64,000 bases of DNA, taken from positions 248,001 through 312,000 of the forward strand of contig NADL03000035.1 of NCBI GenBank assembly GCA_002205965.3, in the 5' to 3' direction. Source of the stretch: Kappaphycus alvarezii. Lineage: Eukaryota; Rhodophyta; Florideophyceae; Gigartinales; Solieriaceae. The position numbers and the translations under genes were made by a program. Within the stretch, counting starts at the first letter, position 1; each line of letters opens with the position of its first letter. Below the pieces are notes generated by a model. The model was not told the origin of the DNA and did no database searches. It saw only the letters and a program-made list of their open reading frames with translations. Positions 47,320 to 60,875 of this stretch are shown here, in pieces.

Positions 47320-50300
47320 TACAAAGATCTACCCCGTTATGTTTTGGACGCGAGAGGCACATTTTGAGTGAATTTTGGTTCAGTTTTGAGGAAAGAAATA
47401 CAGTTAGAAGAATAAGGAACAGTCCATTTCGAGGAATAGGACTGGTCGAGTTTATGGTGGCGGGAGGGAAATTACAGAGGACGGTATCATTTCCGCTTCG
47501 GGACGAGTAACTAAAACCAAACGCAAAGGAGAGGAGCCAATTCATTTGAGAGTCTAGGATAGAACTTACATCCGTCAAACCAAGACCTAGGTTTGATTTT
47601 CCGCAGTGCTCCTGCTCGCAAGCGAAATACAATGTAAGGTCCTATACTAACAAACGACCGCCTCGCCCTCGCACACATCGAGGTTCTAGGTGTCAGGGCC
47701 CAAACGGTAACTGTGAACAAAATAAGGATTCATGGCAAGGATAAAGTTTCGAAGCCAGTTGGTAGCAATGGATGGGAAGAAATCTAACAAACCACTCATC
47801 AATTCAGGCGGGACGCACTACTTCGTTCATTCAAGAAGTTCTTCTATAGATATACGACAATCAACCAAGAAGATGTGGACTCTGTATTAACGGTTTTGGG
47901 CATCGCAGGAAAATGTCAAATCATGTTCCCGCCTGATGGAGGCGTACCATATCCCTGAGTTCTCCAAAATCATTCTCCTAGTATGAATGCTTTCCAAACA
48001 CTTCAAATTTTTTTCCAGTGATTTCAGCGAAGAAGGAGAGAGTGCATTTAACATCAAGAAGAAAGGAACAATGAAGTAGTGTATAAGGCCACAATCTCCG
48101 ACGGTCTTTACGAAATGGATCTTTGGAAACAATCAAGATCGATTTTCTGATGCCGGACCTGACCGTGGACAATGGTTCAACCCTCTGCTGCTTTACTTGG
48201 CGCGTAAAATTTCCAACCAATAACATCTACTTGGCACTATAGTGACACTATTTAGTAGTACACGAACAATCCACAACGTTGAATAAAGGTATTTTTGACT
48301 TTTGACCACCGTCACCCTTATCTCGAGAGATACACTCAAGGAACTACTTTTGTCCTTTTTATGACTGCGAAGGCACGCCAGGCATCAATTCTGAGAAGCG
48401 GCATAACTACATCAAGGCTACTTCAACCTTTTCACCTCCTTATTACAGGAAAAACTAATACCCCTTCTGTAGGAGGAAGAAACTACTGACTAGTAATTTT
48501 CGACTCCCGTGCAGCGAATTGATAAATATTTTTCCTCCAACATAATTTCGATTAGCCTCATACCCTAAGAAATAATAAGTCAAGGCAGAAAATTTCACAT
48601 GATTGAGCCTCACCAACATTCGTCGGGATGGAACCGGCGAACACACTTCAGACATTTTCAAATCGCTCTGGGACCTTAACGTTATCGTATCAGAATACTT
48701 GCTTCCAATTGAACCGCAGGGCCATGGAACCGCTGAACGCCTCTGCCGGTTTTTTAACTCGAAGAATAGTGTTGTTAACTGGTTCCGGCCTTCCGGGTAG
48801 ACTTTAGGCAGAGGCCATGTCCAACGGAAATTATTTAAGGTGTGCTCTCTCAGCATCTCAAATTAAGGAGACGTTCCTGTTCATGCATGAGATCAAACAA
48901 CTCGAATTTAATTCTCTAATGTACATGTATTGGGACAGCAAGGATTTGCATTTAGATATCGCACAGATACTACAACTCAGAAGAAACTCAGGCTGAGAGC
49001 TATTCATGGTTATTTGGTTAGAATGACCAGTGACCAAATTTCATTCCTGATTTATGTCCAGACTTACGATGAACGGGTACCACAAGACGCGACTTTCTAC
49101 CCTTCAAAAAGGATGAATAGGTTTCCAACGCTACCAGAAGATCTTACAAGGCAAAGTGATCTGCGCGCCTTAGAGGGCAGTGATGGTGTCGCAGAAGAAA
49201 TTTTAGCACGAGGATTTCACGCCTTTGACTTCCTTTTTCCTTTGCTATATTGTATTGCTTTAGGAGCCGCAAATAAAATGTTGATCCTCGCATCTTACGC
49301 TCTTTCAGAGAGGCACTTCATGACAAAAAGTGGCATGCGTCCATTGATCGAGAGTCCAACGCTCCGGTTCGGGGAGTTACTAAGATAAATATATAACCAA
49401 CGCTTAATATAGGACCTATCTCTTTCTTACGGTATTTTAGGCTCAAGTCTATTTATGCAGAAGGACAAAAATTCCTTTCAAAATCAGGTTGCTGCATGCG
49501 CGTGGACCTCCAACATGCGGAAGAACACTAAGATCCCAACACAATTTATGCACCGGTTGACTACCATGATTACAGCAGTAAACTACCAGCTTGGAGCTCG
49601 TCCTTGAAGGAGGGGATGTGGAAAACGCATACCTTTATGGAAAAATGGATGTTCCAATCAAAATGGAACAGCCTACGGATCCATAAGCGAAACTGGCTCG
49701 GCGCAGGATATGCTTTTGAGTTGCGAAGTCCATGTATACGGCAAAGCAAGCAGGGGAATTTGTGGTTCTTCTTTGAGTGAGATATTACCCGATTGGGGAT
49801 CAGATGTTCAAGGATTGATGAAAGGGTTTATTACGAACAGGTAGAGGCCGCGCTCTTAATTATCGCCGCCGTGGAGGATGGTAAGATGTAAGTCAAGAAC
49901 TCCAAAGATCTTCCCGAGCATTTCAAGAAAAGGCTTGGTGACAAATTCGATGTCAAGTTCTTCGGTGATCTCAGTTCTTTTATCGGTTGGGATATTACTC
50001 AAAGAAAGGATGGAATAGAAGACATGCAAGCTCTCTTCGCTAGGTAACTTCTCGAATGAAATGGAATGAATCAACGCAACGGAAATTTGACTCCCCTTTC
50101 ATTGAACTGTGATTTGACTCCCACAAATGAAAAAAAAAGCTAACAAGCCACATGGATCACGCGAAATACCATTCAATTGGTGGTGTGTTACTTTACCTCG
50201 CAGTTTGAACAGGGCAGGAAACCTCTTTTTCTGTCTTTGCCTCAGCTGGGCACCTACGTGTACCACACAAAGGTACATGGATTACATCAAAAGAATTATC

Positions 50301-50830
50301 AGGTAACTTTCGGTGACTGTTAATTGTGGGCTCCATTTCAAATATTGGAACATGTTTAATAGTGATATGATTGTCGCATATTCTGATTCAGACTGGGGAG
50401 GAGGCCTTGAAACAAGGAGGCAACTACTGACTCCATCAATTAATGATGAAACCAGAAGTCCTTATTAATATAGGTTCCGTGATGTCGAAAAGCAGTGAGA
50501 GGTAGTTATTGCGCCATCGTCTGCTGAGGTTAAATGTTTTGCATTATCGTCCTGAAATCATCACACGCCGTAGAATCACGGACAGTTTCGCTCAGGGAAT
50601 GTAAAAGGATAAGTTATATGGTGTGCCACAAAGACACTAGAATTGTAGGCATTGATTTAGAAGCTGTTAGTGAACAAGGCCTCGGTAATGTCTCCAGGGC
50701 TTTTTCCACTTACGGGATCAGAACAATAGTAGCATCTTCTCGTGCGAAACAGATTTTAAAAAGAAAGCTATATTATGCGAGGGCTTGGCTAGTAAATATT
50801 TTTAGAGAATTTGACTGACATAAAAATAAA
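47320..50830 (+). pseudogene. Degenerate Ty1/copia pol
   Basis: The polyprotein parts can be followed in copia order across many stops and frame changes. They are: integrase core near 48603-48740 (LTNIRRDGTGEHTS and PQGHGTAERLCR, like the second Asp and the Glu blocks); integrase C-terminal/linker at 48930-49390 (KKLRLRAIHGYLVRMTSDQI); RT near 49600-50060 (VENAYLYGKMDVPIKMEQP, then IIAAVEDGKM in the place of the YVDD region, and FKKRLGDKFDVKFFGDLSS then FIGWDITQ); and RNase H near 50385-50530 (SDSDWGGGLETRRQ and SSAEVK). Order IN before RT separates it from gypsy. No LTR pair was recognised. It is long dead. Confidence 0.8.
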
Positions 50831-53800
50831 TCAACAAACTGGATGTGATTATTTGGTAAACTAGTGTTATTTGCATAAAATTTATATGTATCATCTCAAT
50901 GATGTTGTTTTAATATTTTCAGATCGGTAGATAATTAGAGGCCACAATCTTATTCTGAGGCCTTACTTTTTCTTTAAGGCACATAACAGAAGGTATTCAC
51001 AAATGCTATGCGACCTTACTGCTTGCACAAAAAGATCAAGTCTGACTTTGATGGGAATTGTTACAGTGACAATTAAGAACAACTTAAAACAGAACTCCCA
51101 AGCAAAACATATTGATCTCATCAAGCACAGTAATTACTGATTCTGGATCAAACTGATGTCCAAGTAAGAGCAGTCTTCTGTTCATCATTCTGGAACCAGC
51201 GAGGAAACAGCGTCTTAAGACTCGAACAAAATCGTAATGATTTGTGAAACTTGGATGCCTATGTATGATATTTTACATTAAGATTTAAAAATTTCCACTA
51301 AATATTGTGTTTTTTGCTATCTAATAGAGTTTCCTTACATTTTAGATCAACATCCTTCAGGCCAACACCGATTATCCCTTTTTAAGCAGCCAAATCTTTT
51401 ACATATAGTACTGAAACCAGTTCAAGACCACTTTGCCCATTCTAACAGTAAACTGAGGTAAAACTAAATGCATAAATCTTAAATTCGAAGTAGAGCCTTT
51501 ACCATGTCGCCATTTAGTAGTAAAACGTTAAAATATTATACGAGATAACTAACTGTGTGAATAAGAAGCACCATTTTGTGCCATCGATATCTACTCAGAT
51601 GCACAGTAGATTAAGGTTGATTCATATTGACGCCTGTGGTATTTGCTGAAATGTAAAATTCAGGTTCATTTAGCCTGGTTGGCATGCAAATTTTTCATCA
51701 ATAAACGTTGCTTTCTCCCATCAAGTGTAAGAGAACTCGAAGCATAACTGGTAACGAGTACTCTGGTAATCACATCTTTACAAAGTAAGAGGTATGTTAA
51801 AAGAATCTGCCAGTATAAACGTTAAGATAGTGAAATTTGGGGAAACCAGAATGGAAGCAATTGTATTCAGTGCAATTCTGGACCTTTAGCTATCATTACT
51901 TCCTGTGGGAATCCAATGATACAATATATTGCTAATAAACGAGATTCCGTACCGTGGGATATGAATTTTGATTACCATGATATTTTTTGGTTTCAAACCT
52001 CCATAAAACATGAAATAATTGCTTCACAAAAATATATTGCGAAAGCTTTCGTAGCGAAAAATTATATTCTTTGAAGAGAGTTGATGGTACTTAGAAAAGA
52101 AATGGTATAATTTCGAATTCACGGAAAAAATAATATTTTTGATCTTTCATGAAATAGGTATTGGTTGAGCTGACATACCCACTTTCGCCAAATGAGTTCA
52201 AAATTTCCATAAAATAGTTATTTGAGAAGTAAATTATAGTATGTTTGTCTTAAATTTCATTACATGGTCCTTTGATGGGGTTTTCATGGATAGTACAGGA
52301 GTTAAGTCCGATTTATTTCAAAAAAAAGCGTTTGTAGCAGGATATGCGTTGAAATTTCTGAAATAATAGGCGCCCCTAGTCGGAGCAGTTTTGTTCTAAT
52401 CAATTAGAAAAATATTGGAATTTTATTCTACAAAGTCTGTATACAGCCATAAACCATATCCTTTACTATTCCTTGATGTACAATATTATAATATCAAATG
52501 AATTGAATACAATAAAGTCAATCGTAAAATTTTTTTAGGAACGATAATTGTACTTGTTTTGGTTCGATTCGTTTTGCATCGAATTAGAAAGTTAAAAAGG
52601 GTTTCAGGACCAAGATTGCTGTTATCAAGAGAATTTATAAAGTCCACTATGTAGAAGGAATATGTTATATAAAAGAAAGTTTCATGTGCAATGAAGGTTA
52701 AACTAGAGATATTACACGGATTTCACATCCGTTTAAATTTAGGTCACGTAGGAATGCCTATATTACTCCTGTCAAGTTTGTCACATGTGAATGATATTGA
52801 GAAGTTTGCAGTCCAGTATTGCGTGATCTTCGCCCGAAGCTATATCAATTCGAAAATTAACCACAAATAGTTGCAAATGGTACGGTACAGAGTATAAATG
52901 TTGATTTTATACATGTGTTTTAAGCTAGAAGCTGTATCAGTTAATGATTAGTTATCTTGAGACAAAGAAGTGAGAAGTTATGAATTTCAGCCGCCCATTT
53001 TACCTCGAATGGGTTCAATATCATTGATTTCCAATAATATAGAAATAATCATCTTCAAAACTTGATTTTTCTTCGCTAAAGTGTATGATAGAAAATTTGG
53101 AAGTAACTTTGTCACCTTTTTGAGGTTTGCATTTCAAATTAAGTTTGGACCATGAAGCAATTTTGATACATATTCAACTCTGATAATATAGCTTTGGACT
53201 CCAGGACGCATTTGATAACCCGAATGTAAATTAGATGAATTTACAAAATAAGATGTAAATTCTGGTCATAGGTAACTTAAAAGTTTGTTAACCATTTATA
53301 AAATGACATCTATTGAGGCAGATGTAGATCTCGCCAAAATTTGGGTTTGAGATGAAGGAAAACTTATTGCTCTCACTGTTGCCGACTTTCGGTTTCTAAA
53401 GAAGCATGCCATCGTCGTGTATGAGTTAGATAAATGTAAGAAATAAGTATTAATATAGAATAATAACGTCCAATGCTGTCTTCAACTAGTTTAATAGATC
53501 TTATTCGTGAAAATAGGCGTCTGCAAAATGAATAATTCTTTACTTACTGTGATATTTAAATGACAGAGGGACATTTGGGCAGCAAAACAGTTCTTAGAGA
53601 ATCCCCACCGGTTTGGTTAAACGAGATAAATTTAAATACAGCTGGACGTTTTCATTGGCTGACATAAATTAGTTTATTTGTGTCATTTGGCTTATTTGTG
53701 TCATTTGGCTCTTTCTTCCTTTTCCCACCGGTGAAATTCTGCTTTAGTTTTCTGCCGCCCTCATACTCAGTAGAAGCGATGGTCCTGTATCAGCAGGTAT

Positions 53801-53870
53801 CATGCAGAAACCCATCCTTAAAGGTTTCATAGACGATGAACTCATTGATATTGTTCAAGACCTTTTGCAG
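50831..53870. other. AT-rich stretch without a recognisable gene
   Basis: No open frame longer than about 60 codons and no domain on either strand. The only structured item is the 18-bp tandem duplication at 53674-53709. Confidence 0.6.
53674..53709 (+). repeat. 18-bp tandem duplication
   Basis: TTATTTGTGTCATTTGGC occurs twice in exact succession about 160 bp upstream of the Harbinger transposase relic. Confidence 0.9.
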
Positions 53871-53879
53871 TCTACTGGT

Positions 53880-55410
53880 GAAGACTAGGAGAAACAAAGA
53901 GGCGGATCAAGGCCTGGAAGATCTCCCAACATTGAAAGATGTCACATAGGAGGATCAAAACGGTTATTTGATGAATACCACAGCGAAACACTTGTATACC
54001 CTGCAGCCTTCTTCAAAATTCATTATCGTATTCCAAGAGCTGCTTCATGCTTGTCCATGATTTTCTTCAATCAAGCACATATTTTACGCAGCGGAAGGAC
54101 TGTACGGGCAAACTATGGCCTTCCGGCCTACAGAAAGCCACGGCCGCGTTTCGAATTATGGCATACGGGTGTTCATCTGATTTCGTCGATGAGTATTTGA
54201 GATTAGGATCTTCTACTGTCGGTCAGTGTGTCAAAGAGTTTGCCAAAACGATTATAAGGTCTTTCTCCCAGGAGCATCTTCGAGTCCCAAGGAAGGCTGA
54301 TATTAAGAAAGTACTTGCCAGGTCAGAGAGGCGGGAATTTACAGGGTTATAGGGAAACTTGAATTGCTGTAAGTGGGTATGCAAAAACTGTCCAACATCC
54401 TGGCATGGCCAGTTTGAAGGAAAAGAGGGTGTTCCAACAATAAGATTGGAGGCAATTGCAGATGAAACGCTATGGATATGGCATTCTCTTTGAATGCCAG
54501 GGTCTTGCAACGACATTAATGTCCTTGACTGCTCACTCCTGTTACAAAAATTTCTAACGGGAGTTATCCTCCCCTATTGAGCTCATTGTTGACGGACAGA
54601 AACGGAACGTGCCCTATTTCTTTGTTGACGGCATTTATCCAAAATGGCCGTGCTTTTTTACATATCGGTCTAGACACAATTACAGAGATGGAGAAGTATT
54701 AGCAGGGTGTCAAGAAGGAGCAGGTAAGGATGTGTAGCGAGCTTTTTGGCGTTCTTCAAAACAAGTGGCATATTCTCTAGGTCGTCCCGGGCTGTGACGA
54801 ATATGCCCAGTAGTATCATTTTCGTACACAGTACCCCGCCAGTAGCCCTCAAACCTTATAAGCAATGTAGAGAGGCACCAGTGCAACATGAACACTGTAA
54901 GGAGACATCAGAGCAACTATTTCACTGTAACCAATTGAAAGTTTCAAGAGCATAGAGCCAATAATACGAATCCATTATGGAAACGTGGCATAATCCTAGA
55001 TACTTTCCGGGCAAGACCAATCAGCAAGTGCCTTGAGCTACCCCGCTAAGTGGATCAATGGAACTCTGCCATGATGGGCAGTACTGTCAGTCTCATCGTA
55101 ATATGCTAAGTGAACTCTCAGAACCTTGTAGTATTACGCCCCACACGGGCGCTATTGGTCTAAAGACGGAATGCATGAAATTGTTAAGTGTTGCATAATA
55201 CTAAACAATATGTCCGTTAAGGACCGTGGAGAGCTGGAAGATGAGAGTTACTGTGTAGAAACAATCGATGAAGATATAGTGATTGGAAGGAATGCAACCC
55301 TGATGTGGGGAAATCTGGAGAGTTTGGAACCCTCTACTGTTGTTAGGCCCGGATCGTTAACAGCTCTTTGCGCAATGAGAAACTTTACTAGAAATGAAAA
55401 CGAGCACTAA
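53880..55410 (+). pseudogene. PIF/Harbinger transposase
   Basis: The parts are in family order. The N-terminus is RSPNIERCHIGGSKRLFDEY and LVYPAAFFKIHYRIPR (about 53920-54030). The helix-turn-helix region (54047-54352) reads YFTQRKDCTGKLWPSGLQKA, FRIMAYGCSSDFVDEYLRLG and STVGQCVKEFAKTI. The catalytic domain has KNCPTSWHGQFEGKEGVPT, IRLEAIADETLWIWHSL, then SCNDINVLD, YFFVDGIYPKWP in place of the second-Asp block, and CCIILNNMSVKDR (from 55171) as the end helix. It includes stops and several frame changes, so it is inactive. It forms one element with the minus-strand trihelix gene just downstream. Confidence 0.85.
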
Positions 55411-55529
55411 AATACTCAAAAGTGAGTAATGAATCACCTATGGATGATGAAGAGATCTTCAGTCCTTTAGCCTAGATGATATGTTCAATACAGACATTTT
55501 TGTTGGCAGCTATGAAATGCTTCGATCTA

Positions 55530-56397
55530 CTACGTATCTATACTCTCTTTGATGTTTGAACCAGGAGTACAGACGTCGTCAACAACATCTCCTGCAGTAG
55601 GAGATGAAATGGTTGAATTGGTAGACATCGGTCCGCCCAACGATTTGGCAGCCCTTCTCCTTGCTTCCTGTAGCGCTTCCTCGCGCATCAAGTTAGAAAC
55701 ACCATCTTGGTTACATTCCGCAGGGGCCGATGAGAACAGCATTATTTCACTATACCGATAAAGGCAAGCATTTCTAGCCTGCTGTAACTCCACCGCTTTC
55801 TCTGCTAGCTTCAGACGCTTTTGTGCAGATTCTGCTTTTCTAGCAAGTTTTTTGGCCTGACTTCTTCCCATTAGACGTTCTTTCTTCGCGGAATTGGAGT
55901 TAATTCCTGCATTAACATCTTTATTATCATCAACGGCGACTATTGTGCCAGAGGACATTTGAGCAGATTTCTCTTCCGTCAGAATCTTACGTGCCGAAAT
56001 GCCGCCCGTAAACTTTTCAAGATCTGGCAATAACTTCCATGTTTCAAAAGACATAAAAGGTTTCAAACAGGTTGTCTGCAGCAGAACGTATCTCTACTCA
56101 CTTGTATAGAAATTTCGCCATTCGGTATATATCATTTTCGCTGACTCCTGTTGGTTTGGTGCTCTGGATGCTGTTAGCACATCCCGAATATTTCACGCAT
56201 TCTTTGTTGATAAGCTTGATCCTGCACTTGAGTGACTCGGTGGTCCTAGAGCTGCTTGTGGGAGGCCTTAAGCTATCGTAAAATTACAATATACGGCAGA
56301 AAAACTCGAGAGATTTGTGCTCAGAACCAACAACGGGGACCTCCGAAACTTTGAGCCACGCGTGGGAAAAGACCTGATCGTCCGATACTGTGTAGTT
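55530..56397 (-). pseudogene. Trihelix/Myb-like partner gene of the PIF/Harbinger element
   Basis: The 3' frame (56066-55530) is open for 178 codons and reads MSFETWKLLPDLEKFTGG, a basic helix RSQAKKLARKAESAQKRLKL, and a C-terminal Ser/Thr tail. Upstream on the same strand, from about 56397, come NYTVSDDQVFSHAWLKVSE, VPVVGSEHKSLEFFCRIL, one in-frame TAA (56284-56286), then RTTESLKCRIKLINKECVKY, SGVSEND-like VSENDIYRMAKFLYK, and a frame shift into MSFETW. This is the trihelix (Myb/SANT-like, NAM-associated) DNA-binding protein that PIF/Harbinger elements encode beside the transposase to help it enter the nucleus and bind DNA. It lies convergent to the transposase with 120 bp between the ends. 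Confidence 0.8.
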
Positions 56398-56429
56398 CGC
56401 TCCTCTGACGCGAGTTGCGCTCTGTTAAA

Positions 56430-57740
56430 GAATAGCCCTATGCGAATACACATTCGAATTTACAGAGAGATCAGACTAGAGCTGGTTGGGATTGTTGGTT
56501 CCCCGGGATGGGTCGGAGTCTAGGCTCCAGACATAGGTGCATGTGATGGGATGGGAACTTGTCGCTTGGGGATAGATGGAGTAGGGAAGATCTGGAATAC
56601 GAGGGAAGCGTGAAGAAAGATGGCAGGAACCGAGCTCGACATTGCCGCAATTCATTCCCAGAAGTGAAATGAGCCAATAAGACGCCGCCAAATGTTACTT
56701 TCTCTGATGCAAAGGGCTAAATTTCAGGGCTATTATTGGTTGAAATAGCCCCAGATTTGGCCCCAGAATATAATTCTATTTTATTTTCGTTCCGGTAGGG
56801 ACAGCTGAAGCGAAGTAAATTATCAAATTTACATTTTAAATCTTTATATTGCACGGGTGGGGATGCTCTTAGGTGGTTAAAGTTAAAATAGAAGCCACTG
56901 AACAACTTGATAGTGAAATTTATAGCATCTACTGTATCGTTATTGTTACTGTTAATGCCAAATCATTTAAATGGAATGTGGCGGCTTCTACCGTCGCAAA
57001 AAGCAGTTCATTATACCTTTTGATCGTGATCAACCAAGAAATGTAATTAATATACTGGGTATTGCGTGGGAAATCATCCACCAGCGAGGCAACCGAAACG
57101 AAAATTGCACGGAGACGCGTTCCTCACGATTCAATTTCGCGCATAGATATTCAACAAATCGACCTGGGGTCCAAAACCCTTAGAACAAGAACCAAACTAC
57201 TGCAAATGCTACTCCTTGAATAAGATTACTTGGAACTTATACTATTGCGTGGTACACGAACTAATCAGAATTATTACTAACATTTCCAACCATATTTTAT
57301 CCAAAACCGATTTGACGCATTTAAATTATATTTTTCAGTCTGGTTTCGATTACGTAGGATGAAGAGGCTTATTTTCCGCTGTATTTCTAAAGACTTTCTC
57401 GAATTCTTGTCTATATTTTGCAAATGAATAACTTTAATTTAAGGGAACCTGATTGAATCCATTTTTTTGACGGCAAATAGGAATATCACAGATAATACCA
57501 GACCATACTATATTCGTCTTTTGACACTGCTCTGAACCATGCAGCAAGTCATTTTATGACACAACTCGCGGCACAAAGACCGAAGAATATGGAAGTGAAG
57601 CTCTCCGTATGATATCCAAGAGAAATTTATTGACCTTACAATTGTGCACTTTGATGACTGAGGAGGATTTATAAGATACTTCTACCGGGCTCAAGAAGGG
57701 GATAAACGATAACAAGGTTTTTGGCCCACCAACGGCCCAG
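56430..57740. other. No supported gene
   Basis: The region probably includes the right end of the Harbinger element. GGGCTATTATTGGTTG followed by AAATAGCCCC (56727-56752) is a small inverted repeat that could belong to a MITE-like end. The short frames show no domain. Confidence 0.4.
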
Positions 57741-59400
57741 GTAATTTCAATCATCGGATGCAAGGAGTTGGAAAGGATATCCTCAGTCTTCTTTCATCAA
57801 TTAAGATCTGTAGAGGCCGACCCGTAATCTCTGGTACAAAAACCCCTTCCCTTCACACACTTAACGGTATCGAGACCGTCTTCATCCAGCTTGAAACTGT
57901 TAAATCAGATATCTTTTCAATATCGAGGATGGAAAAAATGGACGGAGAATCATTAAAGCCCTGTACAATGTCAAATAAGCCAGTAAAAGAGGGTCCCAGT
58001 ACCATCACTGAGTCAGAATTCTTGTACTTTAAGGAATAGCACATACTGATAACGCGATCCAGCAGGAATAATTTCTACTTCGACAAGAAGGAAAAATATG
58101 AGATGTTTTAGCGCAACAAGAGCTGTTCAGAATTCATGAGAATTTCTTCCACCATTCGGCGCAGAAGGTATTCTATCTCCTCAGCGCTCCAATCTAGACG
58201 ATAAAAACGAGGAAATTTCCCACATAGCAGGTGAAAACTGTGAGACCCTTCATGACGCATACAATCCGCACCTACACGCATCTGAGCTATAATCGGCGCC
58301 AAGAACTTCTACTTAAATAAGCTAATTTTTAGACACTTTTTACATCGGATCTGACATATTGCCACAAATTCCCACGAAGGCACTCTTTTAAGCGATCCCC
58401 ACTTTCTTAGTATGAAGAATATCTGTACAACTATCGCCAAATATTAGAGCCTCACTTAAACGGGCCTCTTGAGTCACATTTTAACGTATCAAGGCATCGT
58501 TTAGGGAATTAACCTGCCCTCATGTCTGCAGAATCCAATGTTGACGTTTCTCGGTAATAAATGAAGTATAATAGCATCCTAGGTCTCGTTAAGCGCTGCC
58601 TTACTCACCTACGCAACACAGTCTGGGAAATAACCGAAGGATTTCCTAATATCTGCACGCGTAAGGCATTGAAATGCGCCATGAACACCACGAACGACAA
58701 TATTGGTTCCAATTGACTTGTCCCTGCAGCACTCGTACTCGAAGAATGTCTAAGCTTACCATGAGATACTCCTCTGAACAACATAACCCTGGGGAAATTT
58801 AACATGTTGAGCAATTTGCTCGCAAGAAGATATCCTCTAAAATGAAATACCCCTATCTAGTGATCTCACCCAAATTATTGGCAATAAGGACTTAGTATTG
58901 CGCAAAAGAAAGGTGAGTAGCCGTAATGATGAATGGAAAAGGCCTTACGTCGTGAATTCCGTTGCAATCAACAAGAAGCTCGTATTTTTCCACATAAATG
59001 ACTCAAAGCCAGATACTGGGCTTCGCCTCAACTTGGTTCAAGTTGAAACATCCATAACTCCTAAGGTAGCGTCAAATTTCTTCTTCTTTGAGTTATAATC
59101 GAAGTTGCACGAAGATTCCCCTCAAGAAGATAAAAAGTTCTTCCTATCAGAAGTAATCGGCACAATACGTTCCCAGAAATTTTTTGTGATGTTGAATGCC
59201 CTAAAATTTCGGAAAAGTGGGAGAAGTGAAGCATCATTTCAGCAATCAATTATATTTCCTACTTACAATTTTTACTACCCCAGATTCATTGCCACCGCTG
59301 GGGCGGCACTGGAATCGTTAGTATGTCAAATTACTGTGTCATCGGATGCTGTCTACATAGTGCCGGGAACAGTTATAAATCCATGGATTTCTTAAAATAG
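57740..59400 (+). pseudogene. Decayed retroelement pol relic (copia-like order)
   Basis: Pieces in different frames suggest a protease/pre-integrase part (57758-58039, ending TITESEFLYFKE), and an integrase end near 58590-58850 (LRNTVWEITEGFPNICTRKA, LKCAMNTTNDNIGSN, LVPAALVLEECLSLP, DTPLNNITLGKFNML). A DNA-binding or linker part lies at 58898-59098 (VSSRNDEWKRPYVVNSVAIN and LRLNLVQVE), and the start of an RT linker near 59120 (KKFFLSEVIGTIRS). The 'integrase, W-x-x-PY-V, then linker' order is copia-like. Stops are frequent. The assignment rests on short motif similarity and is only moderate. Confidence 0.45.
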
Positions 59401-59736
59401 TGGCTGTCTCAAAGATAAGAAAAATAAATAAGGATCAAAAACTAAAATTCTTTGACATTTTCTTCTGTCCCAAAACAATTTCCCACTTGAGTAAAATATT
59501 TTTGTTTTGTCCATTCGGCTACCTCAAGGTCAGCAGACGTGTTAGACCCATTTCCTTTGAATAAAAAACTACCAGAACTAGTACTTGGTTGGCCCACTCG
59601 CAAATGAAGCATTTTAATAAGACGCCGAGGAAGGTAATCCACTAAAAGGATATCAGAGCAATAAATTTCATCCCAACAACGCTTCACAAAATCTAATCAC
59701 TCATAAAACGATCAAAACTGCCTGTTGTACTTTTAC

Positions 59737-60240
59737 TATTGCCTACTAAGTGCCCAAAAATTTTAAAAATGGTTTAAGTCTGGTGACTTCGCGGTACATC
59801 CCATTACAGCGATTATTATAGAAATAGAAACACTCCTTGATGTCCGTCAGGGTACGAATGTATTCGCTATCCTACTGAATGGTGCAGTATAAGTGTTAAT
59901 TCCTTGCGGATAATATGGTGAAAAATTTTTTTGGGTAGCCGTGTAGTCCTTCGAGTAATGCAGATCAGAGAAAATTGCATGTAGGGACTTTCCAGACATA
60001 AAAAACGCAGCCTAAAATGTCACCGGTCCACGCACATACCATATTTATTGTAGATGATAGGTTCTCATTTTTCAACCCGTGCCAGTACGAAGCCCATACA
60101 CCTGGGCCGTCTCAAGTGAATTTCTTCTCATCTCTTGAAACAATGCTGCGCCACTGCTAGTGATTCCAGTTAACGTGACTTTCTATAATCTCAAAAGGCT
60201 TCTTTTAGTGCTCCAAGAGAACGGGTGCGTCGGGATGCAT
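59737..60240 (-). pseudogene. Tc1/mariner transposase relic (DDE_3)
   Basis: Read on the minus strand: ESHVNWNH and QWRSIVSRDEKKF (first catalytic Asp kept), one stop, DGPGVWASYWHGLKNEN, and after frame changes AAFFMSGKS. Next comes the place where FQQDNAPIH should be (reads PFSRIANTF, so the second Asp is lost), then AVMGCTAKSPDLNHF (third acidic position kept), stop, NFWALSRQ. This is the last two-thirds of a mariner-type transposase. No terminal inverted repeats were identified for it. Confidence 0.75.
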
Positions 60241-60678
60241 TTGCTTATATTGAAACAAAAAAAATTCTATTGAGTAGATGCCGTAGCACTCTGGATGAAA
60301 ATTGAAGATTGAGGGCTCTGCAGAGATCAGATGATGACATATCTTGATTCGAAACTTCCCTGACTGGTAGTCACTGTGACCTCTCCGTCAATTTTTATAC
60401 AACATTTCAGCCCACAGGTAACAGATTTTAAAATAAACTGATAGAATCATATTCCATTTTTAATTCAATTACACATATGATGCTGGTATCAAAAGGAGCA
60501 ATTCTGACCAGTTTTGATTTTTAATATATCCTCTCTTAAGTCAATGTGTAAAACGTAATGGCTATATAGCTTTATGAGACAGTAAAGAAATGTGTAGAAA
60601 ATTAATGGATTTACAGCTATTCCCGGATTTATACACCCCGGCAAGAAAAGATAGGACAGGGGGGTTGGTTACAAAATC

Positions 60679-60806
60679 ATGATATCAGAGCTGCTAAAAT
60701 TAAAAAATCTGCCAGGGAGACTCCGGCTATCAAATCATATAAAAAGGGTCTTCATTTTTATACATGTATGCATTCGCGTCGTACAGTTTTCATAACGCGG
60801 GAAAGC
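60679..60806 (+). repeat. Left TIR of the mariner-like element
   Basis: Inverted match to 61997-62106, with scattered substitutions and indels (conserved words AGAGCTGCTAAAATT, TATGCATTCG, GCGGGAAAGC). Confidence 0.8.
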
Positions 60807-60875
60807 AACTGACAGAAATGATAGTAAACGATTACGTGTCTACAATTTAGATGGCGCACAGTTGGAAATGACATC

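Noticed and set aside
60670..60700. ATATCAGAGCTGC resembling a tRNA-Met primer-binding site
   Set aside because: It is part of the mariner-like left TIR and has an inverted partner at the other end.
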